DNA of 41,553 nucleotides from the NCBI GenBank assembly GCA_964466595.1, contig CAYXNR010000016.1:1-41553 (forward strand). The letters run 5' to 3'. The notes under the pieces were generated by a model. It was not told the origin of the DNA. It did not search any database and was given only the letters and a program-made list of their open reading frames with translations. A program made the position numbers and the translations under genes. The stretch is from JABDGC01 sp964466595 (GTDB taxonomy: Bacteria; Pseudomonadota; Gammaproteobacteria; DSM-16500). Every line of letters begins with the position of its first letter. Positions within the stretch are counted from its first letter, which is position 1. Below are positions 9,562 through 17,744 of this stretch, one piece after another.

Positions 9562-10752
9562 ATGTCCAAGCAAGTATTTGAAAGAACGAAACCCCATGTG
9601 AATGTGGGTACAATTGGGCATGTAGACCATGGTAAGACCACGCTCTCAGCAGCCATAACAACGATTTTGTCAAAAAAATATGGCGGTGAAGCAAAGTCCT
9701 ACGATCAAATTGATAATGCGCCTGAAGAAAAAGCGCGTGGCATCACTATTTCAACCTCGCATCTGGAATATGAGTCTGAAAAGCGTCATTACGCCCATGT
9801 GGATTGCCCCGGACATGCCGATTATGTAAAAAACATGATTACAGGAGCTGCCCAAATGGATGGCGCCATTCTAGTGGTGTCAGCAGCAGATGGTCCTATG
9901 CCGCAGACCAGAGAACATATTCTTTTGGCTCGACAGGTTGGCGTGCCTTACATTGTCGTTTACTTAAATAAAGCAGATATGGTTGATGACAAAGAATTAC
10001 TCGATCTTGTTGAAATGGAAGTCAGAGATTTATTAACTGCCTATGGTTTCCCAGGAGATAAAACCCCCATCGTAATCGGTTCGGCTTTAAAAGCCCTCGA
10101 AGGAGACAGCAGTGAGATTGGTATGCCTTCTATCTTCAAGTTGGTTGAGACCATGGATGCCTATATTCCAATCCCGGAAAGGCCCCTAGACAAACCCTTC
10201 CTGATGCCAATTGAAGACGTATTTTCAATCTCTGGACGAGGAACCGTTGTGACTGGCCGAGTAGAGCGCGGTATTGTGAAGGTCAGTGAAGAATTAGAAA
10301 TCGTTGGTATTAAGCCGACCATCAAAACAATTTGTACCGGCGTTGAAATGTTCCGCAAAATTTTAGATGAGGGTCGAGCCGGTGATAATGTCGGTGTACT
10401 TTTAAGAGGAACCAAGCGTGAAGAAGTTGAGCGTGGGCAGGTCTTAGCCGCGCCCGGCTCGATTATGCCGCATACTAAATTTGAAGCTGAGGTCTATGTC
10501 TTAACCAAAGAAGAAGGCGGTCGACATACTGCATTTTTCAAGGGTTATCGTCCACAGTTTTATTTTCGTACAACCGATGTCACCGGTGAGGTTATTCTCC
10601 CTGAGGGCGTCGAAATGGTTATGCCCGGAGATAATATCCGACTCGTTGTTAACCTAATTGTGCCGGTTGCAATGGAAGAGGGCTTACGCTTTGCTATCAG
10701 AGAAGGCGGCCATACGGTCGGTGCTGGTGTCGTCTCAAAGGTTTTGGAATAA
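9562..10752 (+). CDS. tuf: Elongation factor Tu
   Basis: GTPase that delivers aminoacyl-tRNA to the ribosome. The 396-residue product has GHVDHGKT (19-26), DCPGHADY and NKAD motifs and a normal domain II/III. A GGGGAAAG Shine-Dalgarno precedes the ATG. It follows fusA by 33 bp as in the classical str operon; a second tuf copy, common in gammaproteobacteria, would lie outside the window. One small oddity is His384 in REGGHTVGAG, where E. coli has Arg (recalled), in the domain I/III interface region. This could be neutral. Confidence 0.98.
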   Translation: MSKQVFERTKPHVNVGTIGHVDHGKTTLSAAITTILSKKYGGEAKSYDQIDNAPEEKARGITISTSHLEYESEKRHYAHVDCPGHADYVKNMITGAAQMDGAILVVSAADGPMPQTREHILLARQVGVPYIVVYLNKADMVDDKELLDLVEMEVRDLLTAYGFPGDKTPIVIGSALKALEGDSSEIGMPSIFKLVETMDAYIPIPERPLDKPFLMPIEDVFSISGRGTVVTGRVERGIVKVSEELEIVGIKPTIKTICTGVEMFRKILDEGRAGDNVGVLLRGTKREEVERGQVLAAPGSIMPHTKFEAEVYVLTKEEGGRHTAFFKGYRPQFYFRTTDVTGEVILPEGVEMVMPGDNIRLVVNLIVPVAMEEGLRFAIREGGHTVGAGVVSKVLE

Positions 10753-10821
10753 ATGAAAAAGAAAAGAGTCACTTTAAAGGGTAGCTAAAGCTTATTGGGT
10801 CATTAATCGAGAAGAAATACC

Positions 10822-11157
10822 ATGGGAACAGCAAGAAAGAATCAAAGAATTCGTATTCGCTTAAAAGCTTTTGATCATCGTCTAATTGATCGATCGGCGC
10901 GCGAAATTGTTGAAACAGCAAAGCGAACGGGCGCGCAAGTATCCGGCCCCATTCCCTTGCCGACAAGGATTGAGCGTTACACGGTTTGTTTGGCTCCCAA
11001 TGGAGACAAAGATGCCCGTGATCAATATGCCTTATGCACGCATAAGCGCTTAATTGATATTAAAGAGCCAACAGATAAAACCATCGATGCGCTCATGAAG
11101 TTAGATCTTGCTGCGGGCGTAGATGTTCAAATTAGTGTTGGTGCACAAGATAAGTAA
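10822..11157 (+). CDS. rpsJ: 30S ribosomal protein S10 (NusE)
   Basis: Small-subunit head protein that also partners NusB in antitermination. The 111-residue product aligns with the 103-residue E. coli S10 from residue 8 (NQRIRIRLKAFDHRLID) and ends in VDVQISVG plus six extra residues. The first seven residues (MGTARKN) are a short N-terminal addition. It opens the S10 operon, 69 bp after tuf; no convincing promoter is visible in that gap, so read-through from the str operon is likely. Confidence 0.97.
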   Translation: MGTARKNQRIRIRLKAFDHRLIDRSAREIVETAKRTGAQVSGPIPLPTRIERYTVCLAPNGDKDARDQYALCTHKRLIDIKEPTDKTIDALMKLDLAAGVDVQISVGAQDK

Positions 11158-11204
11158 ACGGGTTTCCCGGAAGATAAAAGCGGTCTAGAGCTGAGGTAGG
11201 AAAT

Positions 11205-11867
11205 ATGGCCATAGGTTTAGTTGGGCGAAAATGTGGAATGACGCGAATCTTCACTGAAGAGGGTGCGGTTCCAGTTACAGTGATTGAGGTGCTAGCTAAT
11301 CGTGTAACACAAATCAAAACAGCAGATACTGATAAATATTTTGCAGTACAGGTGACAACAGGCACTCGTAAAAAGTCCCGTCTAGGCAAGCCTAGCGCGG
11401 GTATTTATGCCAAGGCCAATACTGGCGCCGGTCGTGGCCTCTGGGAATTTGCCGTAGAGGCAGAAAAAGCCCTAGAGGGAATCGCGGTGGGTTCAGAATT
11501 AAAATTAGACCGTTTTGCGGTTGGACAATACGTTGATGTGACAGGTATTACCAAAGGCAAGGGCTTTGCAGGCACAATCAAGCGTCACCATTTTGCTTCA
11601 CAGGATGCAAGTCATGGTAATTCAGTTTCACACCGGGTGCCAGGGTCCATCGGACAAAGACAAACTCCTGGAAAGGTATTTAAAGGCAAGAAGATGTGTG
11701 GTCATTTGGGACAGGTACAACGAACCATACAGTCACAGGTCATTGTACGGCTCGATATGGAAAAAAATCTAGTTCTCGTTCGAGGCGCTATTCCAGGTGC
11801 TCCTGGTTCAGATGTAATTATTCGCCCATCCATAAAGAGAAAAGCGAAAAAAGAGGGGGGTAAATAA
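11205..11867 (+). CDS. rplC: 50S ribosomal protein L3
   Basis: Early-assembly large-subunit protein whose central loop reaches the peptidyl transferase centre. It has 220 residues against about 209 in E. coli. The loop segment VPGSIGQRQTPGKVFKGKKM (about 145-164) is conserved and includes Gln151, equivalent to the Gln methylated by PrmB in E. coli. The C-terminus is extended and Lys-rich. Its stop codon overlaps the rplD start by one base (TAATG), implying translational coupling. Confidence 0.97.
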   Translation: MAIGLVGRKCGMTRIFTEEGAVPVTVIEVLANRVTQIKTADTDKYFAVQVTTGTRKKSRLGKPSAGIYAKANTGAGRGLWEFAVEAEKALEGIAVGSELKLDRFAVGQYVDVTGITKGKGFAGTIKRHHFASQDASHGNSVSHRVPGSIGQRQTPGKVFKGKKMCGHLGQVQRTIQSQVIVRLDMEKNLVLVRGAIPGAPGSDVIIRPSIKRKAKKEGGK

Positions 11868-12505
11868 TGGAATTGCAGCTTATTAATTCAAGTAAAACAG
11901 TGAAGCTTCCGGCATCTATTTTTAATTGCGATTTTAAAGAGGCCTTAATTCATCAGGCGGTTACCAGCTACCTTTCAGGTGGCAGATCCGGAACCCATGC
12001 ACAGAAAACCCGTGCAGAGGTCCGCGGTGGTGGCATTAAGCCCTGGCGACAAAAGGGGACGGGACGAGCGCGTGCCGGCACGATTAGAAGCCCCTTATGG
12101 CGTAAGGGCGGTGTTATTTTTGCTGCTAAGCCGCGCAGCTATAAACAAAAAATGAATAAAAAAGCCTATCGTCTAGCGCTGTGCTCTATTTTATCCGAGC
12201 TCACCCGCCAAGATCGTTTTGCAGTAGTTGAAAGCCTCAGTGTTGAGACGCATAAGACGAAAGACTTCTTAAAAACCTTGGGCACGCTTTTAAAAGACAG
12301 TCTAAAAAAAGGTTTAGATCTCAATCAGGCTAATATTTTAATTGTTACGGATAAGCTGGATGAAAATCTCCTACGGGCTTCAAGGAATTTACCTGGCATT
12401 GAATTGAGAGAACCGCAGAATCTAAACCCCGTCGTATTGGTGAATGCAGAAAAAGTAATCATCACTAAGGCGGCATTGACAAATATTGAGGAATGGCTGA
12501 AATGA
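11867..12505 (+). CDS. rplD: 50S ribosomal protein L4
   Basis: Lines the upper part of the peptide exit tunnel. It has 212 residues (E. coli 201). The tunnel loop GGGIKPWRQKGTGRARAG (about residues 58-75) is intact, with no change visible at the Lys63-type macrolide position. In E. coli L4 also represses its own operon through the S10 leader; no such leader structure was confirmed here. The start overlaps the rplC stop and the end overlaps the rplW start, so rplC-rplD-rplW form a coupled string. Confidence 0.97.
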   Translation: MELQLINSSKTVKLPASIFNCDFKEALIHQAVTSYLSGGRSGTHAQKTRAEVRGGGIKPWRQKGTGRARAGTIRSPLWRKGGVIFAAKPRSYKQKMNKKAYRLALCSILSELTRQDRFAVVESLSVETHKTKDFLKTLGTLLKDSLKKGLDLNQANILIVTDKLDENLLRASRNLPGIELREPQNLNPVVLVNAEKVIITKAALTNIEEWLK

Positions 12506-12807
12506 GCGCTGAACGATTACTAGAAATTATCATTGCACCGCATATTTCTGAAAAAACAAGCAGAGCCACTGAAAAGCATCAGGTTTATACCTTTAAGGTG
12601 GCAGTAAATGCAGCTAAGCCAGAAATTAAACAGGCTATAGAAAAACTCTTTAATACGAAGGTAGAAGCAGTGCGTACTGTTACTGTGAAACCCAAGACCA
12701 GACGTTTTCGCGGTGTGGAAGGCTCTAAGAAAAAATGGAAAAAAGCCTATGTCACCTTGGCAGAAGGCCAAAAAATTGACCTCCATGGAGAGAGTCCAGC
12801 TAGCTAG
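12502..12807 (+). CDS. rplW: 50S ribosomal protein L23
   Basis: Exit-tunnel rim protein and docking site for SRP and trigger factor. The 101-residue product has the family core ERLLEIIIAPHISEKTSRA and a C-terminal KKAYVTLAEGQKIDLHG. Two starts are possible; the ATG at 12502 (ATGA overlap with the rplD stop) is preferred over the one at 12493 because GAGGA at 12489-12493 is at a proper distance only from the former. An unusual 145-bp gap separates it from rplB. Confidence 0.95.
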   Translation: MSAERLLEIIIAPHISEKTSRATEKHQVYTFKVAVNAAKPEIKQAIEKLFNTKVEAVRTVTVKPKTRRFRGVEGSKKKWKKAYVTLAEGQKIDLHGESPAS

Positions 12808-12839
12808 AAGTTAAACAAGCAAGACCTTCTCGAAATAGC

Positions 12840-12868
12840 TTGACATTAAAACCATAAGGGACTAAAAA
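12840..12868 (+). promoter_or_regulatory. Possible internal promoter ahead of rplB
   Basis: A perfect TTGACA (12840-12845) is followed, 17 bp on, by TAAAAA (12863-12868), a four-of-six match to the -10 consensus. It lies in a 145-bp spacer inside what is normally a tightly packed operon. The downstream leader (12869-12952) contains GAAGC...GCTTC complementarity but no clear terminator or riboswitch. Weak call because the -10 is poor. Confidence 0.3.
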
Positions 12869-12952
12869 CCCGAAGCGAATGCAGCTTTAAGGGAAAGACG
12901 TACCTGCTTCAGTGTGGGGCGGAAAATGAGATTAATGTAAATAGAGGCAGCT

Positions 12953-13780
12953 ATGTTATTAAAAGAAAAGCCGACTTCACCAGGAAGACGGGCCGTTATC
13001 AGAGTAGTTGGGAAGGGTCTGCATAAAGGAGCTCCCCATGCTGCTTTACTCGCCAAAAAATCTAAAACAGGTGGTCGAAATAACAACGGCCATATTACCT
13101 GTCGTCATATTGGCGGCGGACACAAGCAACACTATAGAATCATTGATTTTAAAAGAAATAAAGATGGGATTAAGGGCAAAATTGAGCGTTTAGAGTACGA
13201 TCCCAACAGAAGCGCTTTTATAGCCTTGGTACTTTATGTTGACGGCGAAAGGCGTTATATTATTGCCCCTCAGCAGGTGAAAGCCGGTGATGAAATTCAA
13301 TCGGGCTCGGCCTCTCCTATTAAGCCAGGAAATTGCCTGCCTTTGAATAGTATACCCGTTGGAACGACAGTACATTGTGTCGAGCTCAGTGTGGGTAAAG
13401 GTGCTCAATTAGCGCGTAGTGCCGGTGCTGCTGTACAAATTGTTGCAAGAGAAGGTCTGTATGTAACGATCAGGCTTCGCTCTGGTGAAACTCGAAAAGT
13501 TTTGGCTGAATGTCGTGCTGTGATTGGCGAAGTAAGCAATGCCGAGAATAATCTCAGATCCTATGGTAATGCCGGTGCTAAAAGAAGACGTGGCATCAGA
13601 CCGACGGTTCGTGGAACGGCTATGAACCCAGTCGACCACCCACATGGTGGTGGTGAAGGGCGTACCAAGGGTGGACGCCATCCAGTCAGTGCTTGGGGCT
13701 TACCGACCAAAGGATACAAGACTCGAAATAACAAGCGCACCAACCGCTTTATTGTGCAGCGTCGGCATAAAGAGAAATAA
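12953..13780 (+). CDS. rplB: 50S ribosomal protein L2
   Basis: Universal large-subunit protein needed for subunit association and peptidyl transfer. The 275 residues include KPTSPGRR at the N-terminus, GGRNNNGHITCRHIGGGHK, and the near-C-terminal NPVDHPHGGGEGR loop with the conserved active-centre His. The N-terminus is two residues shorter than in E. coli (MLLKEKPTSPGRR). The ATG is backed by GAGG about eight bases upstream. Confidence 0.97.
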   Translation: MLLKEKPTSPGRRAVIRVVGKGLHKGAPHAALLAKKSKTGGRNNNGHITCRHIGGGHKQHYRIIDFKRNKDGIKGKIERLEYDPNRSAFIALVLYVDGERRYIIAPQQVKAGDEIQSGSASPIKPGNCLPLNSIPVGTTVHCVELSVGKGAQLARSAGAAVQIVAREGLYVTIRLRSGETRKVLAECRAVIGEVSNAENNLRSYGNAGAKRRRGIRPTVRGTAMNPVDHPHGGGEGRTKGGRHPVSAWGLPTKGYKTRNNKRTNRFIVQRRHKEK

Positions 13781-13802
13781 ACAAAAACAGAGAGGTAAAA
13801 AG

Positions 13803-14099
13803 GTGGCACGTTCATTAAAAAAAGGGCCTTTTATAGACGGGCATTTGTTGAAAAAAGTTGATAAGGCAGTTGCCGGGAATGATAGACGTCCCATTAAGAC
13901 CTGGTCGCGTCGTTCGATGGTTTTACCTGAAATGGTAGGCCTGACTATTGCAGTACACAATGGAAAATTACATGTGCCTATCTTTGTTACTGAAAACATG
14001 GTGGGGCACCGTTTAGGCGAATTTGCAGCTACTCGAACTTTTCGTGCACACTCGGGTGAAAGAAAGGCCAAAGGTGCTGAAGAAGAGAAGAAGTCTTGA
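13803..14099 (+). CDS. rpsS: 30S ribosomal protein S19
   Basis: Small-subunit head protein bound to S13. The 98-residue product starts at a GTG (VARSLKKGPFIDGHLLKK), placed seven bases after AGAGG. The open frame extends far upstream but that part overlaps rplB and has no family similarity. The core KTWSRRSMVLPEMVGLTIAVHNG and MVGHRLGEFAATRT are conserved; the tail is rich in Lys and Glu. Confidence 0.95.
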   Translation: MARSLKKGPFIDGHLLKKVDKAVAGNDRRPIKTWSRRSMVLPEMVGLTIAVHNGKLHVPIFVTENMVGHRLGEFAATRTFRAHSGERKAKGAEEEKKS

Positions 14100-14109
14100 G
14101 GAGAATGAT

Positions 14110-14454
14110 ATGGTCCAAGCAGTAGCAAAGTTAAAACATACCCGCTTATCGCCTCAAAAGTGCAGACTGGTCTGTGATGTTATTCGAGGAATGCCGGTAG
14201 ATCGGGCCCTTCACATCCTCAAGTTTAGCAATAAAAAAGCGGCTGGTATTGTGAGGAAAGTATTAGAGTCAGCCATTGCGAATGCTGAGCATAATGAAGG
14301 GGCTGATGTCGATGAATTAAAAGTAGCGACTATTTTTGCTGATCAAGGACCGACTTTTAAGCGTATCATGGCTCGCGCAAAAGGCAGAGCCACACGTCTT
14401 ACTAAGCCGACCTGTCATATCACAATTGTCGTATCCGATGAGATGAGGAGTTGA
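14110..14454 (+). CDS. rplV: 50S ribosomal protein L22
   Basis: Large-subunit protein whose beta-hairpin lines the exit tunnel. The 114-residue product (family about 110) starts MVQAVAKLKHTRLSPQKCRL; the ATG at 14110 sits six bases after GAGGAG, which itself begins at the end of rpsS. Any upstream extension would overlap rpsS. The tunnel hairpin (KRIMARAKGRATRLTKPTCH) shows no deletion of the type that gives macrolide resistance. Confidence 0.95.
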   Translation: MVQAVAKLKHTRLSPQKCRLVCDVIRGMPVDRALHILKFSNKKAAGIVRKVLESAIANAEHNEGADVDELKVATIFADQGPTFKRIMARAKGRATRLTKPTCHITIVVSDEMRS

Positions 14455-14455
14455 T

Positions 14456-15151
14456 ATGGGACAAAAGGTAAATCCCAATGGTATACGCCTTGGTATCGTA
14501 AAAGATTGGTCAGCACGCTGGTATGCTGCCTCAAAAGATTTTGCCGATGTCTTATGCTCAGACATCCAAGTACGTGATTATCTACGGAAGAGATTGGCTC
14601 AGGCGGGGATTAGTCGTATTCAAATCGATCGTCCTGCGAGAAATGCAAAAATTACCGTTCATGCAGCAAGGCCGGGTGTTGTTATTGGCAAGAGTGGTAA
14701 GGAAATTGAAACCCTGCGTGATGAGGTGTTCAAGATTATTAAAGTGCCCGTTCATGTCAGTATTGAAGAGGTGCGCAAGCCTGAAATAGACGCTACCCTG
14801 GTGGCTGAATCCATTGCACAGCAAATTGAAAGACGGGTGATGTTCCGTCGTGCAATGAAGCGAGCTGTTACCACTACACTGCGCTTGGGAGCAAAGGGAG
14901 TGAAGGTTACAGTTGCCGGTCGTTTGGGCGGCTCTGAAATCGCCCGTACAGAATGGTATCGTGAAGGCCGTGTGCCCTTGCATACCTTTAGAGCTGATAT
15001 AGATTATGGTACGGCTGAGGCCTATACCACCTACGGCGTGATTGGTGTGAAAGTTTGGATTTTTAAAGGCGAAGTCCTTGGCGATAAAGAGGCAGCAGAG
15101 ACGACAGAGCAGCCGCGCGCTGAAAAATCAGCGAAAGAGGAGGCCAACTAA
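14456..15151 (+). CDS. rpsC: 30S ribosomal protein S3
   Basis: mRNA-entry-tunnel protein with helicase function. It has 231 residues (E. coli 233). The N-terminal KH domain carries GVVIGKSGKEIE with the GKSG loop at 78-81; the C-terminal domain has GRLGGSEIARTEWYREGRVPLHT-type sequence. The acidic/Lys-rich tail ends just at the rplP start, which overlaps the stop by one base. It begins one base after the rplV stop. Confidence 0.97.
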   Translation: MGQKVNPNGIRLGIVKDWSARWYAASKDFADVLCSDIQVRDYLRKRLAQAGISRIQIDRPARNAKITVHAARPGVVIGKSGKEIETLRDEVFKIIKVPVHVSIEEVRKPEIDATLVAESIAQQIERRVMFRRAMKRAVTTTLRLGAKGVKVTVAGRLGGSEIARTEWYREGRVPLHTFRADIDYGTAEAYTTYGVIGVKVWIFKGEVLGDKEAAETTEQPRAEKSAKEEAN

Positions 15152-15561
15152 TGCAGCCTAAAAAAACAAAATATCGCAAACAATTTAAAGGTCGCAATAA
15201 GGGCGTAGCCAAGCGAGGGACTAAGGTCAGCTTTGGTGAGTATGGCCTGAAGTCAGTGGAGCTCGGACGCTTGAGTGGTAAACATATTGAAGCTGCAAGA
15301 CGCACCTTATCTAGGCACTTAAAACGGGGTGGTAAAATCTGGATTCGCATTTTCCCAGATAAGCCAGTGAGCAAAAAACCCCTTGAGGTTCGCCAAGGTT
15401 CAGGAAAAGGAAATGTCGAATTTTGGGTGGCGCTGATTCAGCCAGGACGCATGTTATTTGAAATTGAAGGAGTTACAGAAGATGTAGCTCGTGAAGCCTT
15501 TAGGTTGGCAGCAGCGAAGTTGCCAGTGAAGACAACCTTTGTTGAGCGGACGGTGATGTAA
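15151..15561 (+). CDS. rplP: 50S ribosomal protein L16
   Basis: Organises the tRNA-binding sites of the large subunit. It is 136 residues, exactly the E. coli length. MQPKKTKYRKQFKGRNKG at the N-terminus is typical. Arg81 (KPLEVRQG), the residue hydroxylated by RoxA/YcfD in E. coli, is present. TAATG overlaps with both rpsC upstream and rpmC downstream imply coupled translation. Confidence 0.97.
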   Translation: MQPKKTKYRKQFKGRNKGVAKRGTKVSFGEYGLKSVELGRLSGKHIEAARRTLSRHLKRGGKIWIRIFPDKPVSKKPLEVRQGSGKGNVEFWVALIQPGRMLFEIEGVTEDVAREAFRLAAAKLPVKTTFVERTVM

Positions 15562-15761
15562 TGAAAACAGCCGAATTAAGAAAAATGACGCAAGAAAAAT
15601 TGCGAGAAGAATTGTTGAATCTGAGAAAGGAACAATTTAATTTCCGCATGCAAAAGAAAATGGGGCAATTACCCAAATCGCATCTGATTAGAAAAGCGAA
15701 GAAAGATCTTGCCCGTTTAAAAACAGTGATGAGCGAGAATCGCTTACAAGAGAAGGCTTAA
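15561..15761 (+). CDS. rpmC: 50S ribosomal protein L29
   Basis: Small exit-tunnel rim protein next to L23. The 66-residue all-helical product (MKTAELRKMTQEKLREELL...) has the normal length and ends with a short Lys/Glu-rich tail. The ATG overlaps the rplP stop. rpsQ begins only a few bases after the stop. Confidence 0.96.
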   Translation: MKTAELRKMTQEKLREELLNLRKEQFNFRMQKKMGQLPKSHLIRKAKKDLARLKTVMSENRLQEKA

Positions 15762-15765
15762 GTCT

Positions 15766-16116
15766 ATGGGAAATAAAAATTCTAAACAAAGTGTAGTGGA
15801 TGCTGGAACTAAAATAGCAGGTGCCACCCGTGCGCTTACAGCTACGGTAATCAGCAATAAAATGGATAAGACCATCGTGGTTCAAGTGCTGCGTATGGTG
15901 AAGCATCCCGTTTATGGTAAATACCAGCGTCATTATAGCAAGATGTATGTTCATGATATAAACAACCAGTCCAAAGAGGGTGATGTGGTTAGAATCAAGC
16001 AAACTCGCCCGCTTTCTAAGCTAAAAAGCTGGACCCTAGTTGAAATTATAAGACGAGCTGATACCGGGTTAGAAGTTTCAGAAACTGAATTAGCAGATAC
16101 AGAGAATCTAACATAG
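15766..16116 (+). CDS. rpsQ: 30S ribosomal protein S17, extended at both ends
   Basis: OB-fold protein bound to 16S rRNA helix 11. The core (TATVISNKMDKTIVVQVLRMVKHPVYGKY to PLSKLKSWTLVEII) is clear, but the product is 116 residues against 84 in E. coli. About 20 extra residues precede the core and about 18 follow it, the latter acidic. No in-frame ATG/GTG closer to the core has a better ribosome site, so the N-terminal extension is probably real. Starts four bases after rpmC. Confidence 0.95.
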   Translation: MGNKNSKQSVVDAGTKIAGATRALTATVISNKMDKTIVVQVLRMVKHPVYGKYQRHYSKMYVHDINNQSKEGDVVRIKQTRPLSKLKSWTLVEIIRRADTGLEVSETELADTENLT

Positions 16117-16144
16117 GCAGTCTCGATTTTTAGGAGAGATAAAT

Positions 16145-16513
16145 ATGATTCAAGCACATACGATGCTCGAAGTGGCTGATAACAGTGGCGCACGTCGTGT
16201 TATGTGCATCAAGGTTTTGGGTGGAACGCGACGTCGCTATGCCTCTATTGGCGATGTGATTAAGGTAAGCGTGAAAGAGGCTATCCCTCGAGGAAAAGTG
16301 AAGAAAGGTGAAGTTCTCAATGCTGTGATTGTGCGGACCAGAAAAGGGGTTCGAAGACAAGATGGATCCATGATTCGCTTTGATGAAAATGCAGTGGTAT
16401 TATTGTCAGCCCAAATGCAGCCAATAGGCACCCGTGTTTTTGGTCCTATTACGCGTGAATTACGTGGCGAGAATTTTATGAAAATTATTTCATTAGCGCC
16501 GGAGGTTCTGTAG
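16145..16513 (+). CDS. rplN: 50S ribosomal protein L14
   Basis: Subunit-bridge protein (B5/B8) and binding site of silencing factor RsfS. The 122-residue product is of normal length and has MIQAHTMLEVADNSGARRVMCIKVLGG at its N-terminus (shown here only as the family hallmark) and the conserved RGENFMKIISLAPEVL end. AGGAGAG precedes the ATG. It starts the spc-operon section, 28 bp after rpsQ, with no visible terminator or promoter between. Confidence 0.97.
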   Translation: MIQAHTMLEVADNSGARRVMCIKVLGGTRRRYASIGDVIKVSVKEAIPRGKVKKGEVLNAVIVRTRKGVRRQDGSMIRFDENAVVLLSAQMQPIGTRVFGPITRELRGENFMKIISLAPEVL

Positions 16514-16517
16514 GTAT

Positions 16518-16838
16518 ATGCAAAAGATTAAAAAAGGTGATGAAGTAATTGTCATCTCTGGCAAAGATAAGGGGCGCAGAGGGCCTGTTCTGAAAGTTAT
16601 TGAAAAAGGCCAAAGGTTTGTGGTCGACGGCATTAATATGGTTAAAAAACATGTTAAAGCCAACCCCAACATTAATGAACAGGGCGGTATTAAAACCAAA
16701 CCCAAGTCCATTCATCGCTCAAATGTAAAAATCTACAATGCGGCGACACAAAAAGGTGACCGGGTGGGTATACGAGTATTAGAAGATGGCCGAAAGGTTC
16801 GCTATTACAAGTCTACAGATGAAGAAATTGAAGTCTAA
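16518..16838 (+). CDS. rplX: 50S ribosomal protein L24
   Basis: Assembly-initiator protein with a KOW domain (IKKGDEVIVISGKDKGRRG, residues 4-22). At 106 residues it is normal length. The ATG lies four bases after the rplN stop region, with GGAGG inside the end of rplN. No odd features. Confidence 0.96.
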   Translation: MQKIKKGDEVIVISGKDKGRRGPVLKVIEKGQRFVVDGINMVKKHVKANPNINEQGGIKTKPKSIHRSNVKIYNAATQKGDRVGIRVLEDGRKVRYYKSTDEEIEV

Positions 16839-16852
16839 GGTGGATAAGGCTT

Positions 16853-17404
16853 ATGTCTAGATTAAAAGAACATTATAAGAAAACAGTGGTTCCTAAGCTC
16901 ATGAAAGAGTTTGGCTACACTTCCGTTATGCAAGTGCCAGAGCTCGATAAAATAACCCTCAATATGGGTGTTGGTGAGGCTGCTGCAGATAAAAAAATTA
17001 TTACTGCTGCTATCGGGGATATGGAAAAGATTGCCGGGCAAAAAGCCGTAGCAACGAAGTCCAGAATTTCCATTGCCGGCTTTAAGATTAGAGAAAATTG
17101 GCCAATTGGCTGTAAAGTCACCCTGCGACGTGATCGTATGTATGAATTTCTAGATCGCTTGATTACTATCGCTTTACCGCGTGTGCGCGATTTCCGTGGC
17201 GTGAGCGCCAAAGCCTTTGATGGGCAGGGCAACTATAGTCTAGGCATTAAAGAGCAAATCGTATTTCCTGAAATTGAATACGATAAAATTGATGCTATTC
17301 GAGGCATGGATATTACGATAACCACCTCGGCAAAAACGAATAAGGAAGCATTTGCTTTATTATCTGCTTTCAGTTTTCCCTTTAAAGAAAAAGAAGTGAG
17401 TTAA
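16853..17404 (+). CDS. rplE: 50S ribosomal protein L5
   Basis: 5S rRNA-binding protein of the central protuberance. It has 183 residues (E. coli 179), with LNMGVGEAAADKK, KSRISIAGFKIRENWPIGCKVTLR and the C-terminal GMDITITTSAKTNKEAFALL region all conserved. The ATG is preceded by AAGG; 14 bp follow rplX and 4 bp precede rpsN. Confidence 0.97.
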   Translation: MSRLKEHYKKTVVPKLMKEFGYTSVMQVPELDKITLNMGVGEAAADKKIITAAIGDMEKIAGQKAVATKSRISIAGFKIRENWPIGCKVTLRRDRMYEFLDRLITIALPRVRDFRGVSAKAFDGQGNYSLGIKEQIVFPEIEYDKIDAIRGMDITITTSAKTNKEAFALLSAFSFPFKEKEVS

Positions 17405-17408
17405 TCAG

Positions 17409-17714
17409 ATGGCTAAAACTTCCGTTCTAGAACGTGGCAAGAAGCGAGCTGAATTGTTTGCAAAGTACAACGATAAACGAAAAAAGCTCAAGCTAGTTGT
17501 TTATAGTGTTGATGCTAGCCAAGATGAAAAAGAGAAGGCACAACTTCAACTGCAAAAGTTGCCACGTAATTCATCACGGATTCGGCAACGTAACCGCTGT
17601 CGTGTTTGTGGTAGACCACGGGCCTATAATCGCTTAACCGGTTTGTGTCGTATGCATATGCGAGGCGCTGTGATGAAAGGTTTTATTCCAGGCATGCATA
17701 AAGATAGTTGGTAA
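17409..17714 (+). CDS. rpsN: 30S ribosomal protein S14, long form with zinc-ribbon-like Cys/His
   Basis: Small-subunit head protein. The 101-residue product has the length and RQRNRCR core of the long, normally zinc-free type found in E. coli. It also carries Cys64 and Cys67 (CRVCGRPRAYNRLTGLCRMH), Cys80 and His83, spaced Cx2C-x12-Cx2H, which fits the zinc ribbon of short C+ S14 with the last Cys replaced by His. Whether it binds zinc is inference. From memory, Legionella S14 may also be long and Cys-bearing. It lies between rplE and rpsH as usual. Confidence 0.95.
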   Translation: MAKTSVLERGKKRAELFAKYNDKRKKLKLVVYSVDASQDEKEKAQLQLQKLPRNSSRIRQRNRCRVCGRPRAYNRLTGLCRMHMRGAVMKGFIPGMHKDSW

Positions 17715-17744
17715 AAAACAAATTGATTTTGAGGTAAGACGAAT

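Noticed and set aside
13644..13802. Upstream extension of rpsS
   Set aside because: Overlaps rplB, lacks similarity to S19, and the GTG at 13803 has a well-placed AGAGG.
14023..14109. Upstream extension of rplV
   Set aside because: Lies within rpsS and has no L22 similarity; the ATG at 14110 follows GAGGAG.
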